From Eucommia ulmoides (Eukaryota; Streptophyta; Magnoliopsida; Garryales; Eucommiaceae), in the NCBI GenBank assembly GCA_016647705.1, contig CM028339.1:22060803-22124802 (forward strand): a stretch of DNA of 64,000 nucleotides, written 5' to 3'. The position numbers were made by a program, and so were the translations under genes. Positions 35,023 through 46,416 of this stretch are shown one piece after another. The notes beneath the pieces were generated by a model. It was not told where the DNA came from, did no database searches, and saw nothing but the letters and a program-made list of their open reading frames with translations. The stretch's first letter is position 1, and each line of letters starts with the position of its first letter.

Positions 35023-36580
35023 TGATAGGTGTAAATTACCTATATATTTTCAAACCGAAATTATTAGTTTTCGAGTACGTTTAGTACATTTTTATTTCGT
35101 TTTAATATGTTTTTATTCATTTTATATTAAAACAGGTGTATGGGTGAAAATGTATGAAATCGGAGCGCAAACGATCAATTCAGACCAAAAATAGTCAGAA
35201 AATGGTGGAAAAACAAGTACGAAGGCAATATTCTGAAAGAAGCCCATCGCCGCGGCGGTGAAAATGTAGAGAAGGGCAATAGATGCTGTAAACTCACCGC
35301 CTAGGCGATAAAACGGCAAAATGTTTTCCAATTTCAGCGTCTTCTCCACCGCTGTGACGAACTTTAAACCGACATACCCAACGCCTAGGTAGTGACCTCT
35401 GCACAGTTTAGATATTTTGTTTAGATATTTTCCCTATAAATATCCCCTTCCTCTCTTCACCTCTGGAAAATTAGAGCTTCATTAGGGATAATATATTTTA
35501 GAGAGAGGTTTTGGGAGTACTCAACCAAATCCTAAGGAGAAGATCATGTTGCCAAGAAAGGGGAGCGATCTCAAAACATTTTTAGCGATAAATCTTCGGA
35601 CTAGGCTAAGTTTCTCTTGTTCCTTCTTTTATTTTTTAACTTAGGATTGTTGTTTGAGCATATTTAGCTTAATTTTCATTGTATAACCGACTATGGCCAT
35701 GAGCTAAACGGGTTTTTGTCTAGGGATTAATATTATTCATGAAAATGTTGTGTTGATTAAGTTTGTATTTGGTTAGCAGTTATTCTTCATTATTTTGATT
35801 GTGTTTATTGTATTATTATATTTATTATGCTTACATTGATATATCGAGAATACGAGGTTTGACACTCAAGAGAGGTAATCCCGGATTCGGACTAAAGTAA
35901 ACATAACGCTAATCGATGACGTTTGGGGCAAGACTCACATGACCTAGGGTCATTAAGACATTGAGGAGGACTTCTTCGTTGACTCGAAGTTATGTATTCC
36001 CCCGTCTTGCACTCGGGAGAGGTAGCAGGGGAGTTTTAGAACTGAGATTGTCGATAGGGTAAACACAACACGACGATCTATTGACCCGGTCGGGAGTTGG
36101 ATTGTGTGAAATCAATGATGTTGGGGCGAGACTCACGTAACCTAGGGTCGTTAAGAAGTTGAAGGAGACTTCTTCGTTGACACGAAGTCGCATTATATCC
36201 CCCGTCTTACACTCGGGAAAGGTGGCAGGGGAGTTTATGAACTGAGATTGTCGGATAAGTCGAACGCGATTAACTTAAACAAAAATGAGACCGACACGTT
36301 TTTGTAAACAAAAGTTAATCCCTAGGCAATACTCTCCTTAAATATCTCATAATAGTATTAGTATAGTTAATTTAATTAGATTAATTAAATTAGTATTAGT
36401 ATTATTAATTTTAAACACATTTATTTTCACCTAGATAAAGTTAGGTCATGACAAACGTGGTACTCAATAATAGTGAAAACTAATCATTGTGGACACGATA
36501 ACCCTAACTCTCCTGATCTATACTAAAACTCGACCTCGTATATTTGCAAGTAAAAGTAGCGGCATATTCATGTGCTACCA
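35023..36580 (+). repeat. Gypsy LTR shared by internal regions A and B (1558 bp)
   Basis: Begins TGATAGGTGTAAATTACC directly after a purine tract and ends GTGCTACCA, six bases before the PBS at 36587. It contains GCCGCGGCGG and CCGCCTAGGCG palindrome words (35245-35390), a TATA box CCCTATAAATA at about 35430, and about three tandem units (35870-36260) carrying the CCCCGTCTT-CACTCGGGA-AGGT block. The same block occurs in the LTRs at 40393, 41825, 46417 and 62696, which are related subfamilies. Confidence 0.85.
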
Positions 36581-36586
36581 ATTTTT

Positions 36587-36604
36587 TGGCGCCGTTACCG
36601 AGGA
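36587..36604 (+). promoter_or_regulatory. Primer binding site (tRNA-Asp type)
   Basis: TGGCGCCGTTACCGAGGA differs at two positions from the complement of the 3' end of plant tRNA-Asp, the usual primer of Athila-type elements. It lies six bases after the LTR end. Confidence 0.85.
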
Positions 36605-38609
36605 TTGGTTGAGAAAACTCAATTTTCGGCGATCACCACCAAGTTTTTGCTAACGATTACAAGAGATTGTGTTTTGTCGTTTATTATTATTATTGTGAGT
36701 AAATGACCCGATTTTATTTTAGACATTTCTTTTGTATATAATTTTGTTTGTAGTTTTGTTTTTGTTTCTTATGCAGGGTATTTGGAGATATTAGATTGAC
36801 AGGTATTGATGCATCCCTTTCGACAGGATTCCAAGCCGTTTATTGTGCGGGGCCACGCACATAATCCGGTGAGGCGTTTCATTGAAAGATCGAACCGAAC
36901 AAAGCAAAACCTCGCCAAGCTTGAGGGCGTTCTGAAAATGTCGGGTCTAGGACATTAAATCAAGCTCTTCTTGGAAGGCAACCCAATGTCAAATAAATTA
37001 AATCCATCACAACCGAATTTATTCAAAGGCGAGATCCTCTCGCCTCCCAAGTACATGTTCTAAACCCCCTTCGATACCATACTTTAATTTCATATATTGA
37101 GATTGATGATTAGGACCGTTGAGAACACTATCCGTTTTAAGTTCAGAAGTGATGTGTAGTATAGTATGTTAAATGTTTTATTGTTTTCTTGTGTGCATGT
37201 GTGTTTAGGTTAGAATGTGTTTATATTTTTGTAATGTTGTTTTCATGCTGACATTTGCGTTCATCTAGGCCGTTACCCAATAATGAGATTACCCCTGATT
37301 GTTTTCAAGTCATGGGTAATACCCATGCATGTGTGATTCTGTGTGCTTGACTATGTTTTTTGGTAAAAATTATTGTAGATCCTAATTTGCATGAGCACAT
37401 AGACTCAATCTATAGTTATTCAATTGATTTGAAGACGATTATCGATTAGCCAAACTCATGACAATTTAAGGATTCTAGAACCTGATTGAGGGGAAGCTTG
37501 AGGCGAAATCCTAGGTGAGGTAGTTTAGGAGACGTGATTTAGGCATTTTTTTTTTTGTCGCTTGAGCCTTTTTAAGCTTACCCTGTTAAATGTTTATCCC
37601 TCATTACTCTGTCGAAGCCTAAAATGCCAATTCAATTATGAACACATAAATAAATACCCTAGCTAGTTGATCTTTTTCCAAACCTTAATCGCTGAATTTA
37701 AAGGCATATTTGTGTGAATCAAGTTAGCAGTTGCAAATGCTTCTTGATGTGAGCGGTTGGATTTAGGGCGAACTTCGGATTGGTTCGGTATTCGAGTACT
37801 CCTTTGTCGCTTTTCTTTCGTTTTAACCACACCCGTAAAATCATACTAATCAAATAAGTTTGGAGGTATGGTTAGTTAAAAAAAAAATCATAAAAATAAT
37901 TTACGTTTCTTTTTATTAGTGAGTACGTCGGTCTAAAATGCATGTTTAGAGTTGTTTCCAATTTATCTATGGGGGTTCGAGAGTGAATGTGCCCAGCGTT
38001 GAGCCTTGGGTAACATTAAGTTAACAACATTAACCCATTTTCTATTCCAAATTACCCTTGGCCAAATGTTCAATAACCGAACCGAGTCCTTCTGATCTTT
38101 GAACTACTGAACCTACATTAGTGGAGAGTGGATCCCAATCACGTGTATGTAAATCCTAGTCCTATACGGTCTAAGTCATGAATTTCGTTGGGAGGATAAT
38201 CCAATCCGGTCATTGTGTAGCCATATTATTGAGTCTCGCACTAACACGTTTACAGGAACTAGAATAGTGTTCACCATTATTGCATGTTGAAATTCTAGAA
38301 CATCACAAGATGTGTTTTACCGCCTGAACTCGATATAACTGGCGGTTGTTGAGGGAAAAAATGACTTGGTCGTTAGAAGAATGTAAAACTCGCATGTCAT
38401 TATGTTTAGATTGTTTTTAGGATATTTGTTATTTTATTTCGTTGTGCTTTTATTTTAGTGTGTGTATTTTTCTCGAGGACTAGCAAAATTCCAAATTTGG
38501 GGGTAGACGCACTCTCACGTGCCCTCTGAAGTTTCTGTCGCTCCGTTGTTGTTAAACCATGTGCCGCCAAACCAGTTTAGTGTTTTTTTTATTGACCAGT
38601 TCACCCGTT

Positions 38610-39155
38610 TTTAGACTGGTTCTTGAAGATATAAGACCCGTTCTTGACTAATTTTGGTGTTCTGTATCTATTGGTGGCCTCCGTTTACTCAAATTTGGAT
38701 CTTAGAGTATAGTTCTTTTTATATTGTTAATTCAGTTCATAACGGTGGTTTAACTAGTTCAAAGTATCATCAATCAGTTCTTTAAGATTATCACTCGGTC
38801 TTGGCTAATGTTTTCATTCCAAATCTATCTGTGGCTTTCATTTAACCAAATTTGGATCATACAGTATAGTTCTATTTATATTATTGAATCGCTTCATCAC
38901 GGAGATTTAATCGGTTCAAGTATTCATTGATCGGTTCTTCACGATTATAGATCGATTCCTGGACAATTTTAGTATTTTAAATCCATCTGTGGCCTCAATT
39001 TCTCTAAATTCATATCATACAGTATACTTTATTGTATATTGTTGATCCGATTCAACAACAATTTTAGTGTTTTGAATCCATCCATGGCCTCGATTTCTCC
39101 AGATTCGTATCATACAATATAGTTTGTTGTATATTGTTGATCTGGTTCAACAATA
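38610..39155. repeat. Tandem repeat of about 158 bp, then a shortened unit
   Basis: Units start at about 38625, 38785, 38945 and 39060. They share CTAATTTTGGTGTT-like, ATCTGTGGCCT, CAAATTTGGATC, ACAGTATAGTT and GTTGATTCGGTTCA-like blocks; the last unit lacks the 3' third. It sits between the broken Gypsy internal region B and the Copia frame, so it may be a remnant of the Copia 5' part or independent DNA. Confidence 0.75.
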
Positions 39156-40392
39156 ATGTATGGGGTTTGTACTTCTTCGATTATTCTCAATGCCAAAGAG
39201 GGTTTGGAACCTACCTCCACTACTGTTATCATTTCTATTGCAGATATGGCTTCACTTTTTCCCCAGATTTTCTCCAAGAATAGTACAAATTTTTTCCATG
39301 TTTTTTCACTTACTATAGGTAACTCCTCTTGGTTCTTTGATGCTACATGTTGTAATCATATGACATCTGATCCTAATATTTTCTCAATCAAACTATCCTC
39401 TATAAATACCCTTAGTATTCATATCGCTGATGGTTCTCAAATGCGTGTTACTCATACCAATCAGGTTTCTACTTCTTATCTTTCTATTCTTGACACGCAT
39501 TTGATTCTGAAACTCACCTTAAATCTCTTGTCTGTTGGGCAACTTTGTCAATTGGGATTTGAAGTCATGTTTTCTAATAGTGGTTGTTGTGTATTGAATC
39601 CTCGGATAAGAAAAACTCTTGGGACTGGTCATAAAATTAGACGTCTATTTGAACTCAACAGTTTGCACCTTCCATCTCAAACACCACCACCACCACAACC
39701 ATATGTCCCTTCATCAACCTGTGCAACCTCACCACCACCACCACCACCATTATTTTCCTACTCATCATCATTCTTATCTCTATAACCACTATTGTTGCTA
39801 TCACCATCCCATATTAAGCATTCTCAATTAGGCCACACCTCATCCAACTGACTCAAATCGCTTATCTCTGGGGATCAGTTATGTTAAGTTCAGTATGAAT
39901 CCTTTAAATATATCAATTGCCAACTTGCACCCAGCCATATCTTTCAATGAGAGTCAGTTTATTTCACTTGCACCATTTTATCTAATTCATTCTGATGTTT
40001 GGGGGCCTTATCCTCATACCTCAATGGGTGGTTATCATTATTTTGTTATCTGTGTGGATGACAACTCTAGATATACATGGTTGTTTCTTATGAAATATCG
40101 ATCCGAACTATTCCAAATATATTCTAAGTTTTCTATGGTTCAAACCCAATTTTCTAGAAATATCAAAGTTTTTCGCTCAGATAATGCAATAGAATACAAG
40201 GATCATGTTTTTCTCAACATACTTCACAAAATAGCATGCTCCCACCACTAATGTCGTAGCACATCCCAACAAAATGGACAAGCCGAATGCAAACATAGAC
40301 ACATTCTTGATACAGTTCGTGCTCTCCTCATTTCTTCATCTTGTCCTGAGCGTTTTGGGGGGTAATGTTGCCTTCACCATATTATACACAAT
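39156..40392 (+). pseudogene. Copia polyprotein, 5' part: protease, GAG-pre-integrase, integrase
   Basis: 39156-39660 shows the aspartic-protease region SSWFFDATCCNHMTSD, where active elements have a D-S/T-G triad (here D-A-T), followed by a LLSVGQLCQLGFEVMFS and GTGHKIRRLFELNSLHL pre-integrase region. A CAC-rich stretch breaks the frame at 39680-39830. From 39895 comes the integrase core: LIHSDVWGP (first catalytic D), YFVICVDDNSRYTWLF, VFRSDNAIEYKD (second D), then after a TAA at 40249-40251 TSQQNGQAECKHRHILDTVR (catalytic E) and CPERFWG. The reading stops at 40387, inside the codons for the conserved LxNR motif, because a Gypsy LTR is inserted there. The 3' half resumes at 48423. Confidence 0.85.
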
Positions 40393-41824
40393 TGGTGGCC
40401 TCAAATGATGTGCTGCCACTTTCACCACAAGCGTACGGATCAAGTTTTAGTATAGTGGACCTTTCGGTCAGGTATCGTATCCACAGAGATTGGTGTTGTT
40501 ACTATCGAGTACTGCGATTGTCATAACTCAACTTTATCTAGGCGACCAAAAATATAATTTAATTAACTAATACTAATACTAATATAGATTAATTTAATCT
40601 ATACTAATACTAATATTCATATGATATAATTTTGAGAGAATAGGTTGTCTAGGGATTAGTTTCATTTACGAATACATGTTTGGTCTCGTTTTAGTTTATG
40701 TTAACGGCGTTCGACTTATCCGACAATCTCGATATCTAAAACTCCTCATCCACCTCTCCCGTGTATAAGACGGAGGATATAACGCAACTTCGTGTCAACG
40801 AAGAAGTTCCCCTCAACGTTTTAATGATCCTAGGTTGCGTAAGTCTTTCCCCAACCTCATTAATTGCATACAAAACCTTTGTTCGTAAACTCCCTCATCA
40901 CCTCTCCCAAGTGTAAGACGAGGGATATGCCGTGACTTTTAATCAACGAAGAAGTCCCCCTCAATGTCTTAACGACTCTAGGTCACGTGAGTCTCGCCCC
41001 AACATCATTGATTTCGTGCGTTGTGTTTACCCTATCGACAATCTCAGTTCTAAAACTCCCATGTCACCTCTCCCGAGTGTAAGACGAGGGAATACATGAC
41101 TTCGTGTCAACGAAGAAGTCCCCCTCAATGTCTTAATGACTCTAGGTCACATGAGTCTCACCCCAACGTCATCGATTGTCCACAATCCAAACCTCGACCG
41201 AGTTATAGAATTGTGACATTTGTTTATTCTAGTCTGAATCTGGGATTTGTCAAACCCCGTATTCTCGATATGTAAATCTAAGCAATATAAACAAACAATA
41301 CGTCATGCACACTCAACATAATGAAGAACAATCGCAAAGAAAACACAAACTCAACTAAACAACGTTTTCATAAATTATATTTATAATCCCTATATAACCT
41401 ATGTTTAGTCAATGGCCATAATCACGTATACAATGTAAAATAGCGTAAACATGCTCAACAACTATCAAAATGAAGAAAACAAGGAGAAGAAACGAGCGAC
41501 TTAGCCGATATTCAAAAATTTGCTGCTAGAAATGTCGATCGATCGCTTCCTTGTTGATCCTCCATCTCGAGTTGAGAGCTCTCCCTAAAAAATCCCTTAT
41601 CCTAACCCTAAAATATTGCCTAAGGCCTTAGAGGTAGAAGAAGTCGGAAGAGATAAGGAGAGAAGGGTATAAATAGGCCAAAAAATATCTCAAAATATCT
41701 TCCCACTGTGCAGAGGCGTCAGCCTAGGCGGAGGTATGTCGGTTAAGGGTTTTGCCTAGGCAGTGGAGTCAACAGTGGACAAGGAACACATTCTGCTGGA
41801 TTTCTGACTAGGTGGAGGGACTGT

Positions 41825-43433
41825 TGTATGCGCGAGGATTCACAACCATCGTCCTCGCAGTATTAACTACTCGCAAGTATGCGAGGTCTAGTTTTAATAT
41901 AATGGATCTTGTAAGATCGGATATCGTTCCACTAGGAATGACGTGTAATTCGGTTGAATATTGCGATTTAAATAGTTTTATATTATCTCGACTAATCATA
42001 ATTTGTTTGTTTTCTATTTAATATACTAAGATAAATGGCAATTATGAGGTTAGTTCTAATTACACTAATTACTTAGGTATTGATTTCTTTCACATAATGC
42101 ATAATCGAAGTCATTAAGTTAGCTATAATGGTTTTCTATCTATTCCGACAATCTCTGTATCGATAACTCCTCCGCTACCTCTCCCGAGTGTAAGACGGGG
42201 GATTACACGACTTCGTGTCAACGAAGAAGTCCCCTTCAACGCCTTTACGACCCTAGATCGCGTGAGTCTTTAGCCAACATCATGGATTGCATACATTCTA
42301 ACGCCCTCCCGGGTCATTAGAACGTCACGTTATATTTACCCTAGTCCGAATCTGAGGTTACCTCTCCCGATTGTCAAACCCCGTATTCTCGATTTATCAA
42401 TACAAGCATAATATCAAGAATAATGGTAAACACAATCAGATTTGGATAAACAACACATTAAAGTAACATTAATTCATTCAACTTAACAATTACATGATTT
42501 CAACTACACTTAAGTAACATTTAACTAATACTATAAGATCTTAGTCATAAACCATACAAAATAAGAGGGATTCATCATTTTTAGATATGAAAAAGTGATT
42601 AGAAAGATAAAAACAAGAGAGAAATGATCAAATCTGGAAGTGAAACGGTTCACTGTCGCTAATGATCGATTCGCAAGTGATTCTTCTTTGTCCGAATGAT
42701 GAATCTCCTTCTTGATCTTTAAAATATAGCTTAAGAGCTCTCTACTAGGGTTAGGGTTCTTCAACAACAGGTTTCAGACATGGGAAAGAGGTATAAATAG
42801 GCCTAAGGGTTCAAAAATATCTAAACAGATATTTTAGGTTGTTCTGTGAATTCCGCCTAGGCGGTAGAATCTTCGCCTAGGCAGAGTTTAAGTCGGTTAG
42901 AATTCTGCCTAGGCGATGGTTTCTTCGCCTAGGCAGAGGACTAACTTCATCACTTCTTTCTTTCTGACGGAATTCCGCCTAGGCGGTAGAAACTTCGCCT
43001 AGGTGGATTTACAGCAGTTCAGCTCTTCCAGCAGTTCAGCACTTCCAGCTTTCTGACAGAATTCTACCTAGGCGGTGGAAACTTCGCCTAGGCGGATTTC
43101 GATACTTCAGCCCTTGCAACCTTCTGACGGATTTCCACCTAGGCGGTGGAAACTTCGCCTAGGCGGACTTCAACTTTTTAGCATTCGCAACTTTCTGATG
43201 AATTTCCACCTAGGCGGTAGAAACTTTTCCTAGGCGGAATTGCGCTGTTATTTGAAACCTCTTTTTTTCATCTTTTTGGCTACCCTTTTCTCCACCAATT
43301 CGCTCGGTTTGCCGATTGTTTACGTCCCTACTCCTGACTAATAAAAGCAGCTAAAAATATATTCAAACCTCAATAAAATACTCAAAAACTGGCAAATTCG
43401 ATTTAGAATTAGATATGTATTTTAAACCTATCA
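41825..43433 (-). repeat. 3' LTR of the nested Gypsy element (1609 bp)
   Basis: Reads TGATAGGTTTAAAATAC to CTCGCGCATACA on the - strand. It contains a TATTTATA promoter word near 42790, twelve CCGCCTAGGCGG-type words at 42855-43245 directly upstream of it (in element orientation), and the CTCCCGAGTGTAAGACGGGG block at 42181. Compared with the other LTR it has about 48 bp more at 42661-42710 and one copy of the 90-bp segment that is duplicated there. Confidence 0.92.
42855..43245. repeat. CCGCCTAGGCGG palindrome array, left LTR
   Basis: Six pairs of the palindrome in a unit of about 75 bp: TTCCGCCTAGGCGGTGGAAA, then CTTCGCCTAGGCGGATTTC, then a spacer such as AGCACTTCCAGC. Several copies have one or two changes. 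The array occupies the U3 promoter-proximal part of the LTR. Confidence 0.9.
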
Positions 43434-43462
43434 AATACCCCCAAACTTGAAATTTTGCTAAT
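43434..43462 (-). promoter_or_regulatory. Polypurine tract of the nested Gypsy element
   Basis: On the - strand, CAAGTTTGGGGGTATT immediately precedes the LTR start TGATAGG. The same tract text occurs at 35010 and 38497 in the 32-38 kb locus. Confidence 0.85.
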
Positions 43463-45369
43463 TCTCGAGTAAAACACCCTAATGCTAAATAACACTAACT
43501 ACACTAATTAGCTAATTTCTAAACTACAAATAAGTAATCATTAACAAATAAGAAGTACATACCTGTGAGATTTAAGTTCAGTCAAAGAAACCATGTTATT
43601 CTTCCCTCAACAACCCGTAATCAAATCCAGTTAAGGAATAACATACACCACGTGGGGTTCCAGAATTTCAATACTCAATATCAGTTAAAATCATTCTAGA
43701 TCCAATTAGAATGTGTGTGTGTGAGAGAACTCGGATATATAACTAATCAAACACTGGATTGGATTATTCAATGAATAAGGTCATGACTTAAACTTGTTAA
43801 AACATTCAGGAAAGTCATATGCTTGACTGGGCTCAACTATCCACTAATGTAGGTTCATACATTCACCGAGATCAATAGGGCTTGGTTTGGCTTTGGAGAA
43901 CGGCCAAGAGTATCGTAGAAATAAAAACTCGTTATAATTGTAACGATACCTGAGGTACAAACGCTTGTCGCTAAATCTCTCTCATGACCCCCTTATCTTT
44001 GAAGATATTACCCTGAACAAGATTTAGTAAACTTGTATTCACTTGTCACAACAACCGAAATTAAACACTATATTCACATAGGTTTTTTTTTTTTTTAGAC
44101 AAACACACACCCCAAACTTATTCAATTTTGTACAATTTTAGGGGCATGTAGATACAACTAAAGGATTGACAAATGAATACTCTTATACTTAACCAAAAAT
44201 ATTTTAAACTGAAATCCCGATTGCCCGCTTCAAGTTAGCATAATTTAATGCTATTTGTTTTCACTCAATTTTTACTTTTATTCTTAGCGACAATGGTTTT
44301 GAAAGATTTACTTGTTTAAAGTATAGAAACAAGTTCAGAAGTGAAAATTTTATGGCTTCGACAGGAGAACGAGGGAATAACTTTTCAGGTTAGTTTCAAA
44401 CGGTTCAAGCGATAAAAATAAAGGCCTATATCATGCCTCCGGAATTACCTTACCTATAATTTTGCCTCAAGCCTCCCCCAGTCAAGTTCTAGATTCCTCA
44501 TTTCTGTCATGAACTTATTACTGAATAATCAGCGTCAAATCGTTCAACTAGTTATACAATGAGTTTATGCGATCGTGTGATTTAGGATCAAAATAGTTTT
44601 CACCTAATCGACATGCTAAGTATACAAAACACACGTGAATGGCATTACCCCCGACCTCACTATGCAATTTAGGGGGTAATTTTCATCATTAGGATATGGT
44701 TCGGACGAACTCAAAAACTCAGCATGCACGTACAACTATATTCATTAACATATCTACTCTAATTCTACAAACTAACATTAGTTATGCTAATTATCCTTAC
44801 ACATGCATAGCTAAACATTACACATGCATAACAAAAAGAATTTCAAAATTTACAAAAATTTAACATTAATATCCCACCAACCATAACCAAATCACATTTT
44901 TGTTGCAATGTAGCATAAAATAAATGATTCACATTGTATATCTACTCAAAAACATGATAGGGTTTACCGAAAATCATTCCTAAATCCCTAAGATCATGAA
45001 AAAGGGAATCTAGGGTTTAAAGGGGTTTAGGGTTCTAGCCAAATCCAATGATTTTTGAAATAAATGAGCAAATAAAGCAAATATTTCAACAATTAAATGA
45101 AAAATAGGATCATTGACACTTACTTGTTGAAAAATTTTGATCAAATCACTGGAGGATGGCGATCTCGCACTGTTTCACCATTTAAACCCTAATTTTCGAG
45201 AATGGGAAGAGGAATTCCACGCTTGGACGAAGATTCTTGGTGAAAATCCAAGTTTTTAGCAATGTAGGATGAATCTTTAACGAGAGGAAGGGATTTGGGA
45301 TGGTGAAGTTGAGAGGTTTCTTGAAAATTTTAGGAGGGAAGTGCCGTTTGCGAAGAGGACTGTTGCGTT

Positions 45370-45700
45370 TTAAAACAGGGCTCGCGTGAATTCGCCTAGG
45401 GTTTTTCTGCTTGGGAGAATTTACACCAGTGTGAAACCCCTGATTTCGTTGTAAATCCGCTTAGGTGGTGGGTTTTCTGCCTGAGCGAATTTACGCCAGT
45501 GTAGGAACTCAGCTTTTCTTCATTTTTCCGCCTCGGTGGTGGTTTTACTGCCTAGGCGAAGTTACGGCTGTGTAGAAATTCAGAGTTTTTCTTCCTATTT
45601 CCGCCTAGGCGAATTTACGCCAGTATGTTTTCTCAGCCTTTTGTCCAATTTTCGCCTAGGCGGTGATTTTTCCGCCTAGGCAAAATTACGCCAGTATGGA
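45370..45700. repeat. Second GCCTAGGCGG array, in the element interior
   Basis: About eight more diverged copies in a different frame of spacers: CGCCTAGGCGGTGATTTTTC and CGAATTTACGCCAGTATG, with a period near 75-80 bp. It lies in the non-coding interior of the nested element. Confidence 0.8.
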
Positions 45701-45962
45701 CTTTAGCTGGATTCCTTCAAGTTTTCACATTTTTGCTCTACACCTCTTAATTCCTCTTCGTTCCTCAAATGATTTGTAGCATGTAAATCAATCCTAAGTG
45801 TCTAGCCTCATCAATTCACCATGAAAAATAATATTACGAGATCAATACAATCTCCAAAAAGTAATTTATACAAAAGTTGGGAATGTTCGTTACCCTCGAT
45901 GACATATTAAAAGATGTTTTTTGGTTTTAAGTCCCTAGCATGGACGTTTATGAATTTCGGCT

Positions 45963-46086
45963 CTATCCTTCAACGAGGGAGATGTTCTCCACAACTCGCT
46001 CTTCCTCCTTAAAGTAGTGCATGATCCGTTCCCCGTTGACTCGGAAAGTTCGTCCGTCTTCGCCTTCTAGCTCGATAGCACTAAGA
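45963..46086 (-). pseudogene. Integrase C-terminal tail remnant (Gypsy)
   Basis: A short frame on the - strand reads AIELEGEDGRTFRVNGERIM, then HYFKEEERVVENISLVEG and a TAG at 45965-45963. Gypsy integrases of the Athila/Tat group end with a similar F-VNGxRxxxY motif. Everything between this tail and the PBS about 300 bp away is missing, so gag and most of pol were deleted. Confidence 0.65.
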
Positions 46087-46392
46087 GAAATCTGCTTGAG
46101 CATTTTTCACCAAAATCCCTCATAGACAAGGTATTTTGGATAGAATGCTTTGTTGGATCATGATTCATAGTATTAAAGTTGACTTCTTCTCTCTCTCCTT
46201 ATCCTTTTCAACATATGCTCAATCTCGGGATCAAGAGCCAAGAATTCCAAGCTCCTTCTTCGTTGTATGCTCTGTTTGATCACATCTCTTGAAAGAAATT
46301 AAACAAATAATTTAAAAGAAAATAAAAGAAAAGAATTGTCAGGATTAATATTCAACCACTTGGTCACAATATAAACCAAATTACGACACCTT

Positions 46393-46410
46393 TCCCCGGC
46401 AATGGCGCCA
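46393..46410 (-). promoter_or_regulatory. Primer binding site of the nested Gypsy element
   Basis: The - strand reads TGGCGCCATTGCCGGGGA, one mismatch to the complement of the tRNA-Asp 3' end. It lies six bases from the right LTR (46417), which fixes that LTR as the 5' one. Confidence 0.92.
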
Positions 46411-46416
46411 AAAACT

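Larger units (their letters stand above)
32149..38507 (+). mobile_element. Rearranged non-autonomous Athila/Tat-type Gypsy locus (internal-LTR-internal)
   Basis: Two internal regions of one family, A (32149-35022) and B (36581-38507), flank a single LTR (35023-36580). Each begins with a tRNA-Asp-type primer binding site (decayed at 32149; a second PBS-like site at about 32208; TGGCGCCGTTACCGAGGA at 36587) and ends with a purine-rich tract (TTTGGAGGTATT at 35010; TTTGGGGGTAGA at about 38497). B also has CTTGGAAGGCAACCC (about 36975), close to a conserved motif downstream of pol in Athila/Tat elements. A and B align over their 3' parts (33550-35020 with 37030-38500); B lacks most of the gag region. 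No outer LTRs were found. Confidence 0.75.

Noticed and set aside
36587..36604. tRNA-Asp gene fragment
   Set aside because: Only the 18-nt complement of a tRNA 3' end, next to an LTR, which is a primer binding site. The same holds for 46393-46410.
42531..42767. 78-residue frame in the Gypsy LTR
   Set aside because: LTR non-coding sequence; not kept open in the partner LTR.
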